A stretch of 6,613 nucleotides of DNA from Pseudomonadota bacterium (GCA_021815835.1 JAKAZN010000106.1:1-6613), one strand, 5' to 3'. Shown: positions 1 through 6,486, counted from the stretch's first letter. Notes: generated by a model not told the origin, from the letters alone. Numbers and translations: made by a program.

Positions 1-861
1 CACGAAATCTCCGGCATCGTCGAATCCGTCGGCCCCGACGTGAGCGGGTTCCGCCCCGGGGACCGCGTGGCGGCGGCGCAGCGGCGGCATATCTGCGGCC
101 ATTGCCGGTTCTGCCGCGGCGGGCGCGAAACCTCGTGCCGGGAGCAGGAATTCCTGGGCGATGCCGGACTGAACGGGGGCTACGCGGAGCTGGTCTGCGT
201 GGAGGAGGACAATCTGGTGGCGGTGCCGGAGGGCGTGGCGCTGGAAGACGCGGCCATCGTCGCCTGCGCGATCGGCACCGAATTGAACGCGATCCGCGAC
301 GTGGCGCGGCTGGCCGAAGGCGAGCGCGCGCTGATCACCGGCGCGGGCGGCGGGCTTGGCATCCATGGCGTGCAGCTCGCCCGTCTTGCCGGCGCGGAGG
401 TGATCGCGGTGACCGGCTCGCCGACCAAGCGCGCCGCGCTGCTGGACGCCGGCGCCGATCACGTGGTGGTGGCCCCGCATGGCAGCGATTTCTCCGCCGA
501 GATTCGCGCGCTGACCGGCGGCGAGGGTGTCGATGTGGCGATCGACAATGTCGGGAGCAGTGTCTTCGAGGCCACGCGGCGCAGCCTGGCGGAAGGCGCG
601 CGCTGGGTACTGGTGGGCCAGCTCAGCGGCGATTTCGTCCGCTTCAATCCGGCGCAACTGTTCCTGCGCGACATCGCGCTGCTCTCGGCGCGCAGCACCA
701 GCCGCGCGCAGCTTGCGGACTCGCTGCGGCTGGTGGCGCGCGGCGCGATCCGCCCGGCGATCGCGGCGCGAGTGCCGCTGATGCACGCGGCGGAGGCGCA
801 CCGGATGGTGGAACGCGCCGCGCCGATCGGGCGCATCCTGCTCTGTCCGGGCGCGGCATGA
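1..861 (+). CDS. Zinc-dependent alcohol dehydrogenase (MDR family), 5'-truncated by window edge
   Basis: Probably an NAD(P)-dependent oxidoreductase of the medium-chain dehydrogenase family, interconverting an alcohol and an aldehyde or ketone in the cytosol. The frame is open from base 1, and the first two residues are His-Glu, matching the conserved GHE motif whose His binds the catalytic zinc, so about 60 N-terminal residues lie outside the window. A structural-zinc lobe follows with spacing C-x2-C-x2-C-x7-C (first Cys codon at 94-96). The Cys at 265-267, in a CAIGTE context, fits the third catalytic zinc ligand. A Rossmann motif GAGGGLG lies at 340-360, followed by an acidic/basic cofactor-binding fold and the usual C-terminal half. 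An internal GTG at 40 is not the start, because conserved sequence precedes it. The stop overlaps the next gene as ATGA, indicating co-transcription and coupled translation with the acyl-CoA ligase. Substrate is not predictable; family assignment is firm. Confidence 0.93.
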   Translation, partial: HEISGIVESVGPDVSGFRPGDRVAAAQRRHICGHCRFCRGGRETSCREQEFLGDAGLNGGYAELVCVEEDNLVAVPEGVALEDAAIVACAIGTELNAIRDVARLAEGERALITGAGGGLGIHGVQLARLAGAEVIAVTGSPTKRAALLDAGADHVVVAPHGSDFSAEIRALTGGEGVDVAIDNVGSSVFEATRRSLAEGARWVLVGQLSGDFVRFNPAQLFLRDIALLSARSTSRAQLADSLRLVARGAIRPAIAARVPLMHAAEAHRMVERAAPIGRILLCPGAA

Positions 862-2450
862 GCGGCCGGCCCGAAGCCCGGACCGTCGGCGCGCTGCTCG
901 ACGAACGCGCGGCGGCGGACGGGGCGCGTCTCGCGCTGCTCGGCGATGATGGCCAGAGCTACGATTACGCCGGGTTGCGCGCGCGGGTGCGCGGGCTGGC
1001 GCGGGACCTGATCGCGCTCGGGCTGCGGCCCGGGGAACGGCTCGCGATCCTGATGGGCAACCGGGCGGAATGGGTGCTGCTCGATCTGGCGGCCAAGCTG
1101 ATCGGGGCGATCCCGGTCGGCATCAACACCTGGTCCACGTCGCGCGAGCTCGAGTACGTGCTCGATCATTCGGGTGCGGCGGCGCTGGTCACGACCGACC
1201 GGTTCCTCAAGGCCGATTTCCTGGCGATGCTGGACGGCCTGCGCCCGTGGAACGAACGCCTGCCCGCGCTGCGCCGCGTGGTCGTGCTCGGCGCCGGCGC
1301 GCGGGACGATACGCTGGCATTCGCGCGCTTCGACGGCATGGGCGCCGGCGTGGCGGAGGCGGAACTGGACCGGCTCGCGGGCGCGGTGCGGCCCGAGGAT
1401 CCGGCCATCCTGCTCTACACATCGGGGTCAACCTCGCGGCCCAAGGGCGTGCTGCTGGCCCATCGCGGGCTGATCGAGAACATGTGGGATATCGGCGCGC
1501 GCCTGCACCTGGAACCCGAGGATCGGGTGTGGCTTGCCGTCTCCCTGTTCTGGGCGCTCGGATCGGTGAATGCGCTGTTCGCCGCCTTTACCCATGCCGC
1601 GTCGGTGGTGCTGCAGGACCATTTCGAGGCCGGCGCGGCGGTGCGGCTGATCGCGCGGGCGCGGTGTACGGCGCTGTACGGCACGCCGAACATGCTGGCC
1701 GCGCTGCTTGCCGATCCGGCGCGCGGCCCGGACGACCTCGCCCGCGTGCGGAAATGCGCCACGATCGGCACGCCCGAGCAGATGCACCGGACGATCGCCG
1801 AGATCGCGCCGATGGCCTGCCAGATCTACGGCATGACCGAAACCTACGGCAATTGCGCGGTGACGGATGCGGCCGATCCGGCGGACCTGCGCGCGACCAC
1901 GGTGGGGCCGCCGCTCGATGGCCAGCGCATCCGCATCGCCGATCCCGACACGGGTCGCGCACTGGTTACGGGAGAGACCGGAGAGATCCGGGTCAAGGGC
2001 CACGTCATGCTGGGCTATTACCGCGACCCGGAACGCAGCGCGGCGGCGTTCGACGCGGATGGCTGGCTGCTGACCGGCGATCTCGGCTTCATCGGCGCCG
2101 ACGGGCGCCTGCGGTTCCGCGGCCGGATCAAGGAGATGGTGAAAAGCGGCGGCATCAATATCGCGCCGGCCGAGGTGGAGGAGGTGCTGCAAGCCCACCC
2201 CGACGTGGCCCAGGCCTATGTCGTGGGCCTGCCGGACGCGGCGCGCGATGAGGTGCTGGCCGCCGTGATCGTGCCGCGCGCCGGCACGGCGCCGGATGCG
2301 GCCTCGCTCGCCGCGCATTGCGCCGGCGCGCTCGCCGCCTACAAGCTGCCGCGGGTCTGGCGCGTGGTGGCGGAGACGGCGCTGCCGCTGACAATCACCG
2401 GCAAGGTGCAGAAAAATCGGCTGGGGGAACTGTTCGCCGCGCCGCCTTAG
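858..2450 (+). CDS. AMP-forming acyl-CoA synthetase/ligase (ANL superfamily)
   Basis: A complete 530-residue class I adenylate-forming enzyme, expected to activate a carboxylic acid with ATP to an acyl-AMP and then to the CoA thioester. Length is normal for the family. Motifs in order: the ATP P-loop YTSGSTSRPKG at residues 187-197, with Ser at 193 where many members have Gly; YGMTE at 324-328; TGD at 406-408, where Asp binds the ribose; GRIKEMVKSGG from 422, the hinge that swings the C-terminal domain; and TGKVQKN with the probable catalytic Lys at 516. The ATG at 858 is chosen because it overlaps the dehydrogenase stop (ATGA) and the protein then begins just before the usual N-terminal domain; the frame is open further upstream but only as antisense-like Arg/Gly-rich sequence. 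No clear Shine-Dalgarno is visible, consistent with translational coupling. The acid substrate (fatty, aromatic or other) cannot be told; FadD-like or aromatic acid ligases are equally possible. Confidence 0.93.
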   Translation: MSGRPEARTVGALLDERAAADGARLALLGDDGQSYDYAGLRARVRGLARDLIALGLRPGERLAILMGNRAEWVLLDLAAKLIGAIPVGINTWSTSRELEYVLDHSGAAALVTTDRFLKADFLAMLDGLRPWNERLPALRRVVVLGAGARDDTLAFARFDGMGAGVAEAELDRLAGAVRPEDPAILLYTSGSTSRPKGVLLAHRGLIENMWDIGARLHLEPEDRVWLAVSLFWALGSVNALFAAFTHAASVVLQDHFEAGAAVRLIARARCTALYGTPNMLAALLADPARGPDDLARVRKCATIGTPEQMHRTIAEIAPMACQIYGMTETYGNCAVTDAADPADLRATTVGPPLDGQRIRIADPDTGRALVTGETGEIRVKGHVMLGYYRDPERSAAAFDADGWLLTGDLGFIGADGRLRFRGRIKEMVKSGGINIAPAEVEEVLQAHPDVAQAYVVGLPDAARDEVLAAVIVPRAGTAPDAASLAAHCAGALAAYKLPRVWRVVAETALPLTITGKVQKNRLGELFAAPP

Positions 2451-2464
2451 CCGGCGAGCGCGGC
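2436..2464. terminator. Hairpin centred on overlapping convergent stop codons
   Basis: A 7-bp GC stem (GCCGCGC, 2436-2442, with GCGCGGC, 2458-2464) continues after a single bulged A (2457) into a 4-bp stem (CGCC 2443-2446 with GGCG 2453-2456), with loop TTAGCC. The loop holds both stop codons: TAG of the ligase and, on the other strand, TAA of the TPP subunit gene. Being nearly symmetric, it would form in transcripts from either direction, so it could serve as a bidirectional 3' end or stabilising structure. No U-run follows on either side, so intrinsic termination is uncertain. Confidence 0.45.
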
Positions 2465-3055
2465 ACGGAACCGATCGCGCGCGACATGCGGCTGCAGATT
2501 GCGCTTGATCTTCGCCGGCGGGCCTTCGGTAACCCGCAGCAGGATGAACGCAAGACCCGGCTCGGCGAGCAGGCGCCGTCCCTCGGGAATATCGGCCGCC
2601 GTATCGATCCGGCAGACCACCGGAATCCCCGCCCCACGCGCGATCATGTCCAACGCCACCCCAAGCCCCGTGTGGCTGTCCTGGTTTCCCGTCTCCCCGT
2701 AATGCCCGTTATCGACGCAGACGATCTTGAGGTTGGGCGGATTCTGCACCGCGATCGCGGCCAGCGCGCCCAGCCCCATCAGCAGTTCGCCATCCCCGGT
2801 GACCACCAGCACGCGCCGGTCGGGCCGCGCCAGCGCAAGCCCCAGCCCCATCATCGGCGCCGCGCCCATCGCGCCGCCGAGGCCGAACACGGACGCCGCG
2901 TCCGCGGTCATCGCCGTCAGTTCCTGCGCCGTCCCCGCCAGCCCGGCGACCACAAGGTAATCCTGCGGCCGTTCGATCAACGCGGGCACCGCCTGGCGCC
3001 GATCGAGCACCGGCACCGGTAGCGCCGACATCTGGATGCGGTTGAGCCTTGCCAT
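2447..3055 (-). CDS. TPP-binding decarboxylase subunit, C-terminal (PP-domain) half; sulfopyruvate/phosphonopyruvate decarboxylase-like beta subunit
   Basis: A 202-residue protein carrying the pyrophosphate-binding domain of TPP enzymes. The signature is direct: GDGE at residues 87-90, then 26 residues to Asn116 in VDNGHYGETG, which is the GDG-x(25-30)-N motif that holds Mg2+ and the diphosphate. The FGLGGAMGAAPMMGLGLALA segment before it is also typical. It lacks the pyrimidine-binding domain, which is supplied by the gene just upstream; together the two are about 379 residues, the size of a single-chain phosphonopyruvate decarboxylase and the arrangement of ComD/ComE sulfopyruvate decarboxylase. 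The predicted reaction is decarboxylation of a 2-oxo acid to an aldehyde; which acid is unknown, and no phosphonate, sulfolactate or coenzyme M gene is visible nearby. The ATG at 3055 is preceded by GGGGGAAG at Shine-Dalgarno distance and lies 15 bases after the alpha-subunit stop. The stop overlaps that of the facing ligase gene by 4 bases. Confidence 0.88.
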   Translation of the reverse strand: MARLNRIQMSALPVPVLDRRQAVPALIERPQDYLVVAGLAGTAQELTAMTADAASVFGLGGAMGAAPMMGLGLALARPDRRVLVVTGDGELLMGLGALAAIAVQNPPNLKIVCVDNGHYGETGNQDSHTGLGVALDMIARGAGIPVVCRIDTAADIPEGRRLLAEPGLAFILLRVTEGPPAKIKRNLQPHVARDRFRAALAG

Positions 3056-3070
3056 GATCTTCCCCCAAGG

Positions 3071-3604
3071 TCAGAACGACTTCGCGCCGATCAGCTTCTG
3101 CGTGAGCAGCACGGCCACCGCCTGGCCGGACTGGAAGGCCATGGTGAGCGCCGCGGACGCGGTCGGGATCACCTCATCGGCGCGCTCGGCGCGCAGGCAG
3201 ATCACGCCCATGGCTTCCAGAACCTTCGCCACCGCTTGGCCCATCGGGAATTGCCACGGATTTCCCTCCCCGTGCTCGCCGCGCATGGAGACGAAGGTCA
3301 GGAACGGGAAGCGCGCGCCGGCGATCAGCGACAGCATGTTGATGCAATTGCCGACGCCGGAGGATTGCATCAACAGCACCCCGCGCGCGCCGCCGAGATC
3401 GGCGCCGGCCAGCAGCGCCACACCTTCTTCCTCCGTCGTCAGCGGAATGGAATGCGCGTCGGGATCGGCGAGCGAGCGGTCGATCAGCACCTTGTGGCCC
3501 GCATCGGGCACATAGGCGAACTGGGTCACGCCGGCGCGGCGCAGCAGATCGTAGAGTTCGTGCGGCCAGGTTGCGGCGCCGGTATCGCGGTCGAATTCGG
3601 CCAT
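3071..3604 (-). CDS. TPP-binding decarboxylase subunit, N-terminal (Pyr-domain) half; sulfopyruvate/phosphonopyruvate decarboxylase-like alpha subunit
   Basis: A 177-residue protein matching the N-terminal pyrimidine-binding domain of TPP enzymes. It opens with an alpha/beta unit (LYDLLRRAGVTQFAYVPDAG, residues 18-36). A TTEEEGVALLAGA segment follows at residues 56-68; one of its Glu residues (58-60) should be the catalytic Glu that protonates the cofactor's aminopyrimidine N1'. Next comes a GVLLMQSSGVGNCINML stretch, typical of ComD and phosphonopyruvate decarboxylase. It has no GDG-N motif, so it needs the PP-domain subunit encoded 15 bases downstream; active sites would form at the interface. 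The start ATG at 3604 has a GAGAGG Shine-Dalgarno 9 bases upstream. It lies 17 bases behind argB on the same strand, so it is probably read from the leu/arg transcript. The substrate is a 2-oxo acid, otherwise unassigned; sulfopyruvate is a family-based guess only. Confidence 0.87.
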   Translation of the reverse strand: MAEFDRDTGAATWPHELYDLLRRAGVTQFAYVPDAGHKVLIDRSLADPDAHSIPLTTEEEGVALLAGADLGGARGVLLMQSSGVGNCINMLSLIAGARFPFLTFVSMRGEHGEGNPWQFPMGQAVAKVLEAMGVICLRAERADEVIPTASAALTMAFQSGQAVAVLLTQKLIGAKSF

Positions 3605-3621
3605 GCGCGTGGCCCTCTCGG

Positions 3622-4524
3622 TTACAGGCGGATCATGGTCCCCGATCCGCCTTCGGTAAACAGCTCCAGCAGGCAGGCATGGGGCACGCGGCCGTCGAGA
3701 ATGACGGCGCCCTTGCTGCCGGCGCGCACCGCGGCGACACAGGTTTCCACCTTGGGAATCATCCCACCCGAAATCATCCCCGAGGCGATGCCCGCTTCCA
3801 CCTGCGCGATGCTCAGTTCCGGGATCAGCCGCTTCTGTTCGTCGAGCACGCCCGCAACGTCCGTCAGCATCAACAGCCGCGTGGCATTCAGCGCCCCGGC
3901 GATGGCGCCGGCCACGGTATCGGCGTTGATGTTGTAGGTCTGCCCGTCCGCGCCCATGCCGACCGGCGCGATCACCGGGATCAGCCCGGCACCGGTCAAC
4001 GCATGGATCACGCGCACATCGACCGCTTCCGGCTCGCCCACGAACCCGAGATCGAGCGCGCGCTCGATATTGCTGTCCGGATCGCGCTTGGTGCGCGTCA
4101 GCTTGCGCGCGCGGATCAACCCCGCATCCTTGCCGCAGATGCCCACCGCGAGCGCGCCGGCACCGGTGATGAGCCCGGCCACCTGTTTGTTGACGGTGCC
4201 GGCGAGCACCATCTCCACCACCTCCACCATCGCGGCATCGGTGACGCGCAGCCCGTCGATGAAGGTGGACTGGATGGCAAGCCGTTTCAGCATCGCGTTG
4301 ATCTGCGGCCCGCCGCCATGCACGATGACGGGATTGATCCCCACCTGCTTGAGCAGCGCGATATCGGCGCCGAATTCGCGCGCGCGGTCGTCCTCGCCCA
4401 TCGCGTGGCCGCCGTATTTCACGACCACGGTGGCGCCGGCGTAGCGGCGCAGATACGGGAGCGCGAGCGCGAGGGTGCGCGCCTGTTCGGCGGCGTCGGC
4501 CGGGTGGGCGGAGGGGCCGGTCAT
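3622..4524 (-). CDS. argB: Acetylglutamate kinase (N-acetyl-L-glutamate 5-kinase)
   Basis: Second step of arginine synthesis: ATP-dependent phosphorylation of N-acetylglutamate in the cytosol. The 300-residue product shows the amino-acid-kinase fold: [10 protein letters not shown] with the nucleotide-binding Lys36 and glycines 38-39, HGGGPQIN at residues 69-76 for the substrate, [15 protein letters not shown], and [10 protein letters not shown] with the C-terminal catalytic/ATP region. The N-terminal stretch before residue 30 ([20 protein letters not shown]) looks like the kinked helix that links dimers into a hexamer in arginine-inhibited NAGKs, so feedback inhibition by arginine is likely. 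The ATG at 4524 is chosen over an upstream in-frame TTG (4587) because AAGGA (4531-4535) sits 6 bases before it, the length fits the family, and the upstream extension is Pro/Gly-rich. The gene lies 97 bases after leuA, and 17 bases before the TPP alpha subunit. An argB in a leu operon next to a decarboxylase is unusual. Confidence 0.97.
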   Translation of the reverse strand: MTGPSAHPADAAEQARTLALALPYLRRYAGATVVVKYGGHAMGEDDRAREFGADIALLKQVGINPVIVHGGGPQINAMLKRLAIQSTFIDGLRVTDAAMVEVVEMVLAGTVNKQVAGLITGAGALAVGICGKDAGLIRARKLTRTKRDPDSNIERALDLGFVGEPEAVDVRVIHALTGAGLIPVIAPVGMGADGQTYNINADTVAGAIAGALNATRLLMLTDVAGVLDEQKRLIPELSIAQVEAGIASGMISGGMIPKVETCVAAVRAGSKGAVILDGRVPHACLLELFTEGGSGTMIRL

Positions 4525-4557
4525 GCTGCGTCCTTGGGCTGGTCCGTGGGTCGGGGG

Positions 4558-4587
4558 CGTGTACGGCGCGGCGTCGCCAGGGGTCAA
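4558..4587 (-). promoter_or_regulatory. Candidate sigma70-like promoter for argB
   Basis: On the minus strand TTGACC (4587-4582, 5 of 6 bases of the -35 consensus) is followed after 18 bases by TACACG (4563-4558, 3 of 6 of the -10 consensus). It lies between the leuA stop and the argB start, about 35-60 bases upstream of the argB ATG. The -10 match is poor and the region is GC-rich, so this is a suggestion: an internal promoter would let argB and the decarboxylase genes be expressed apart from leucine control. Confidence 0.25.
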
Positions 4588-4588
4588 G

Positions 4589-4613
4589 GCGGGACCGGCC
4601 GATCCGGCCCCGC
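4589..4613 (-). terminator. Stable hairpin after leuA (possible weak terminator)
   Basis: The minus-strand transcript just past the leuA stop can form a stem of 10 pairs (GCGGGGCCGG with the complementary arm ending in TCCCGC, one G-U pair) around a 5-base loop. Only two T residues follow, so it is not a standard intrinsic terminator. It may protect the leuA 3' end from nucleases or cause partial termination ahead of argB. Confidence 0.4.
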
Positions 4614-4621
4614 CTCCTCGC

Positions 4622-6205
4622 CTACGCCGACAGCGCTCGCGGCTCCGTCCGCGCCCGCTTCACCAGCAGCTTGTTCAGCGCATGGATATAGGCCCGCGCC
4701 GAGGCGACGATGGTGTCGGTATCCGCGCCCTGGCCATCGACCATCTTGCCGGCCTCCTCCAGCCGAACAGTCGTCTTGGCCTGCGCGTCAGTGCCCTCGG
4801 TCACCGCGCCCACCGAGAACAGGACCAGGTTGGCGGTATGCGGAAAAACCTGCTGGATCGCGCGGAACGTGGCATCGACCGGCCCGTCGCCATGCGCCGT
4901 CGCGGATTTCGTCACGCCATCGACCTCCAGCTCCAGCGCGGCCCGCGGCGGCGCCTTCGAGCCGCAATGCACATCGAGCGAGACGAAACGGATGCGCTCA
5001 TGGTCGCGCATCACCTCGTCATCGACCAGCGCCACGATATCCTCGTCGTACACCACCTTCTTGCGATCGGCGATGTCCTTGAAGCGGCGGAACGCCACGT
5101 TCAACTGATTGTCACCCACCTGATAGCCAAGCGTGGTCAGCTTGTCGCGGAACGCCGCGCGCCCCGAATGCTTGCCCAGCACCAGGTTGGATTTGGTCCA
5201 CCCCACGCTGTCCGGCGTCATGATCTCGTACGTCGCGGCGTTCTTGAGCACGCCGTCCTGATGGATCCCCGCCTCATGGGCGAACGCATTGCGTCCGACG
5301 ATCGCCTTGTTCGGCTGCACGTCGAAGCCGGTGATGGTCGACAGCAGTTTGCTCACCTTCAGCAGGTTGCGCGTCTTCACTCCGTTGGTCAGCGGGATCC
5401 GGTCGCTGCGGGTGCGCATCGCCATCACCGCTTCCTCCAGCGACGCATTGCCCGCGCGCTCGCCGATGCCGTTGATCGTGCTCTCGATCTGGCGCACCCC
5501 GACGCCGATCGCGGCCAGCGTATTGGCGACGGCCAGGCCCAGATCGTTGTGGTTATGCGTCGAAAGCACCACCTTGTCCGCGCCCGGCACGCGCGTGAGG
5601 ACCATGGTGAAGATCCGCGCCATGTCCTCGGGCAGCGCATAGCCCACCGTGTCGGGGATGTTGATCGTGGTGGCGCCGGACTTGATCGCGGCCTCGACGC
5701 AGCGGCACAGGAAATCGTCCTCGGTGCGGGTGCCGTCCTCGGCCGACCATTCCACGTCGTCGGTATGCTGGCGGGCCAGGGTCACGCTGTCGGTGACGGC
5801 CTGCAACACCTCGTCGGGCTCCATCCGCAGCTTGTATTTCATGTGCAGGGCGGAGGTGGAGATGAAGCTGTGGATGCGCTTGCGCTTGGCCGGGCGCACC
5901 GCCTCGGCCGCCGCCATCACGTCCTCCCGCCCCGATCGCGCGAGGCCGCAGATCACCGGGGTGTCGTCACGTTGGCCGAGGCTCTCGGCGATCGCCTTCA
6001 CGCTCTCGAAATCGCCCGGGGAGGCGATCGGGAATCCGGCCTCGATGACATCGACGCCGAGTTCGGCCAGCGCCTCGGCCATGCGCAGCTTCTCGGTGAG
6101 GTTCATCGAGAAGCCGGGCGACTGCTCGCCGTCGCGCAAGGTGGTGTCGAAGATGATGATCCGATTGGGGTCCAGCTTGCCGAAGCTGGGATGCTCGATG
6201 CTCAT
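4622..6205 (-). CDS. leuA: 2-isopropylmalate synthase
   Basis: First committed step of leucine synthesis: condensation of acetyl-CoA with 2-oxoisovalerate to 2-isopropylmalate in the cytosol. The 527-residue product has the HMGL-like TIM barrel with [13 protein letters not shown] at residues 19-31 (catalytic Arg and metal-binding Asp), [21 protein letters not shown] (metal-binding His pair), [13 protein letters not shown], and [14 protein letters not shown] in the linker. The C-terminal part, ending in [20 protein letters not shown], is the LeuA dimerisation domain that binds leucine for feedback inhibition; [13 protein letters not shown] precedes it. The ATG at 6205 is chosen over an in-frame GTG at 6232 because GGAG (6218-6215) lies 9 bases before it and the extra nine residues are not family-like. 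Upstream lies a leucine-rich leader peptide with competing hairpins, so transcription or translation is probably also controlled by leucine supply. Downstream are argB and a TPP decarboxylase on the same strand. Confidence 0.98.
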   Translation of the reverse strand: MSIEHPSFGKLDPNRIIIFDTTLRDGEQSPGFSMNLTEKLRMAEALAELGVDVIEAGFPIASPGDFESVKAIAESLGQRDDTPVICGLARSGREDVMAAAEAVRPAKRKRIHSFISTSALHMKYKLRMEPDEVLQAVTDSVTLARQHTDDVEWSAEDGTRTEDDFLCRCVEAAIKSGATTINIPDTVGYALPEDMARIFTMVLTRVPGADKVVLSTHNHNDLGLAVANTLAAIGVGVRQIESTINGIGERAGNASLEEAVMAMRTRSDRIPLTNGVKTRNLLKVSKLLSTITGFDVQPNKAIVGRNAFAHEAGIHQDGVLKNAATYEIMTPDSVGWTKSNLVLGKHSGRAAFRDKLTTLGYQVGDNQLNVAFRRFKDIADRKKVVYDEDIVALVDDEVMRDHERIRFVSLDVHCGSKAPPRAALELEVDGVTKSATAHGDGPVDATFRAIQQVFPHTANLVLFSVGAVTEGTDAQAKTTVRLEEAGKMVDGQGADTDTIVASARAYIHALNKLLVKRARTEPRALSA

Positions 6206-6244
6206 GGGAGCGGTCTCCGGGGGGTTGCGCACGCACGCGGATCG

Positions 6245-6302
6245 TCAGGGGTCCCCCTGAGCGAGGCCGGCGGCAATGCTACCCCGGCGGGACGCTCAGG
6301 GG
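6245..6302 (-). promoter_or_regulatory. Putative leucine attenuator: three mutually exclusive RNA arms upstream of leuA
   Basis: In transcript order, arm 1 is CCCCTGAGCG (6302-6293), arm 2 is CGCTCAGGGG (6263-6254) and arm 3 is CCCCTGA (6251-6245). Arms 1 and 2 form a perfect 10-bp stem, with an inner 5-bp GCCGG/CCGGC stem (6266-6270 with 6284-6288). Arm 2 can instead pair with arm 3 as a tight 6-bp hairpin with a 4-base loop. Arm 1 contains the stop codon of the leader peptide (6298-6296), directly after its Leu codons. By inference, a ribosome finishing the leader covers arm 1 and favours 2:3; a ribosome stalled on Leu codons leaves arm 1 free to take arm 2. There is no U-run after arm 3, so whether 2:3 terminates transcription, acts with Rho, or affects the leuA ribosome site is open. 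Confidence 0.6.
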
Positions 6303-6412
6303 CGGATAAGTCGAAGGAGGAGGGAGGCCGGCCGGCAGGCGGCGGCGCGCGCGATGCCACGCGCAAGGGCGCGGGCGGGGCGGCGGGTCATGCGGGCGAC
6401 GTGGCGCGGCAT
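6296..6412 (-). CDS. leuA leader peptide (38 aa, putative attenuation peptide)
   Basis: A short ORF whose C-terminus reads Ser-Leu-Leu-Leu-Arg-Leu-Ile-Arg-Pro-stop. Four of five codons at 6322-6308 are leucine (CTC, CTC, CTT, then CTT after CGA), none of them the CTG that is common in neighbouring genes. The stop TGA falls in the first arm of the hairpin system before leuA. This position and composition are what leucine leader peptides such as E. coli leuL show; its role would be to report charged tRNA-Leu through ribosome speed rather than to act as a protein. ATG at 6412 is preferred because a promoter places the likely transcript start there; a second in-frame ATG at 6391 would give 31 residues. 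Neither has a Shine-Dalgarno. The frame is open further upstream, but that part crosses the likely promoter. The peptide is also Arg-rich (10 of 38), partly an effect of high GC. Confidence 0.62.
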   Translation of the reverse strand: MPRHVARMTRRPARALARGIARAAACRPASLLLRLIRP

Positions 6413-6418
6413 GGGGGA

Positions 6419-6447
6419 GTGATACCAAGCGGGCGGACGGGGCGCAA
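6419..6447 (-). promoter_or_regulatory. Candidate promoter of the leu leader-leuA transcript
   Basis: On the minus strand, TTGCGC (6447-6442) and TATCAC (6424-6419) are separated by 17 bases, and a TGG just before the -10 gives an extended -10 element. Six bases (TCCCCC) separate the -10 from the leader ATG at 6412, so the expected start of transcription is at or next to the A of the ATG, which would make the leader ORF leaderless. Each hexamer is only a 3-4 of 6 match; the support comes from spacing and position. Confidence 0.45.
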
Positions 6448-6486
6448 GATGGGGTGGAAGGGCCGTGGCGCCGGTCGCGAAGGCAC

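Noticed and set aside
102..857. In-frame upstream extension of the acyl-CoA ligase reading frame (about 250 codons)
   Set aside because: It runs in a second frame over the dehydrogenase, is Arg/Gly-rich without family likeness, and the ATGA overlap gives a natural start at 858.
1428..2318. Long minus-strand open frame (about 296 codons) inside the ligase gene
   Set aside because: Antisense to conserved ligase motifs, low-complexity composition, no ribosome site or recognisable fold.
4525..4587. N-terminal extension of ArgB from a TTG codon
   Set aside because: A good Shine-Dalgarno (AAGGA) precedes the ATG at 4524, and the resulting 300 residues match the family length.
3571..5082. Long open frame on the + strand (about 500 codons) over argB and the leuA 3' end
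   Set aside because: It lies antisense to well-identified genes, is rich in Arg, His and Pro, and shows no domain; high GC makes such long empty frames common.
6206..6232. N-terminal extension of LeuA from a GTG codon
   Set aside because: GGAG at 9 bases before the ATG at 6205 is the better start, and the nine extra residues have no family support.
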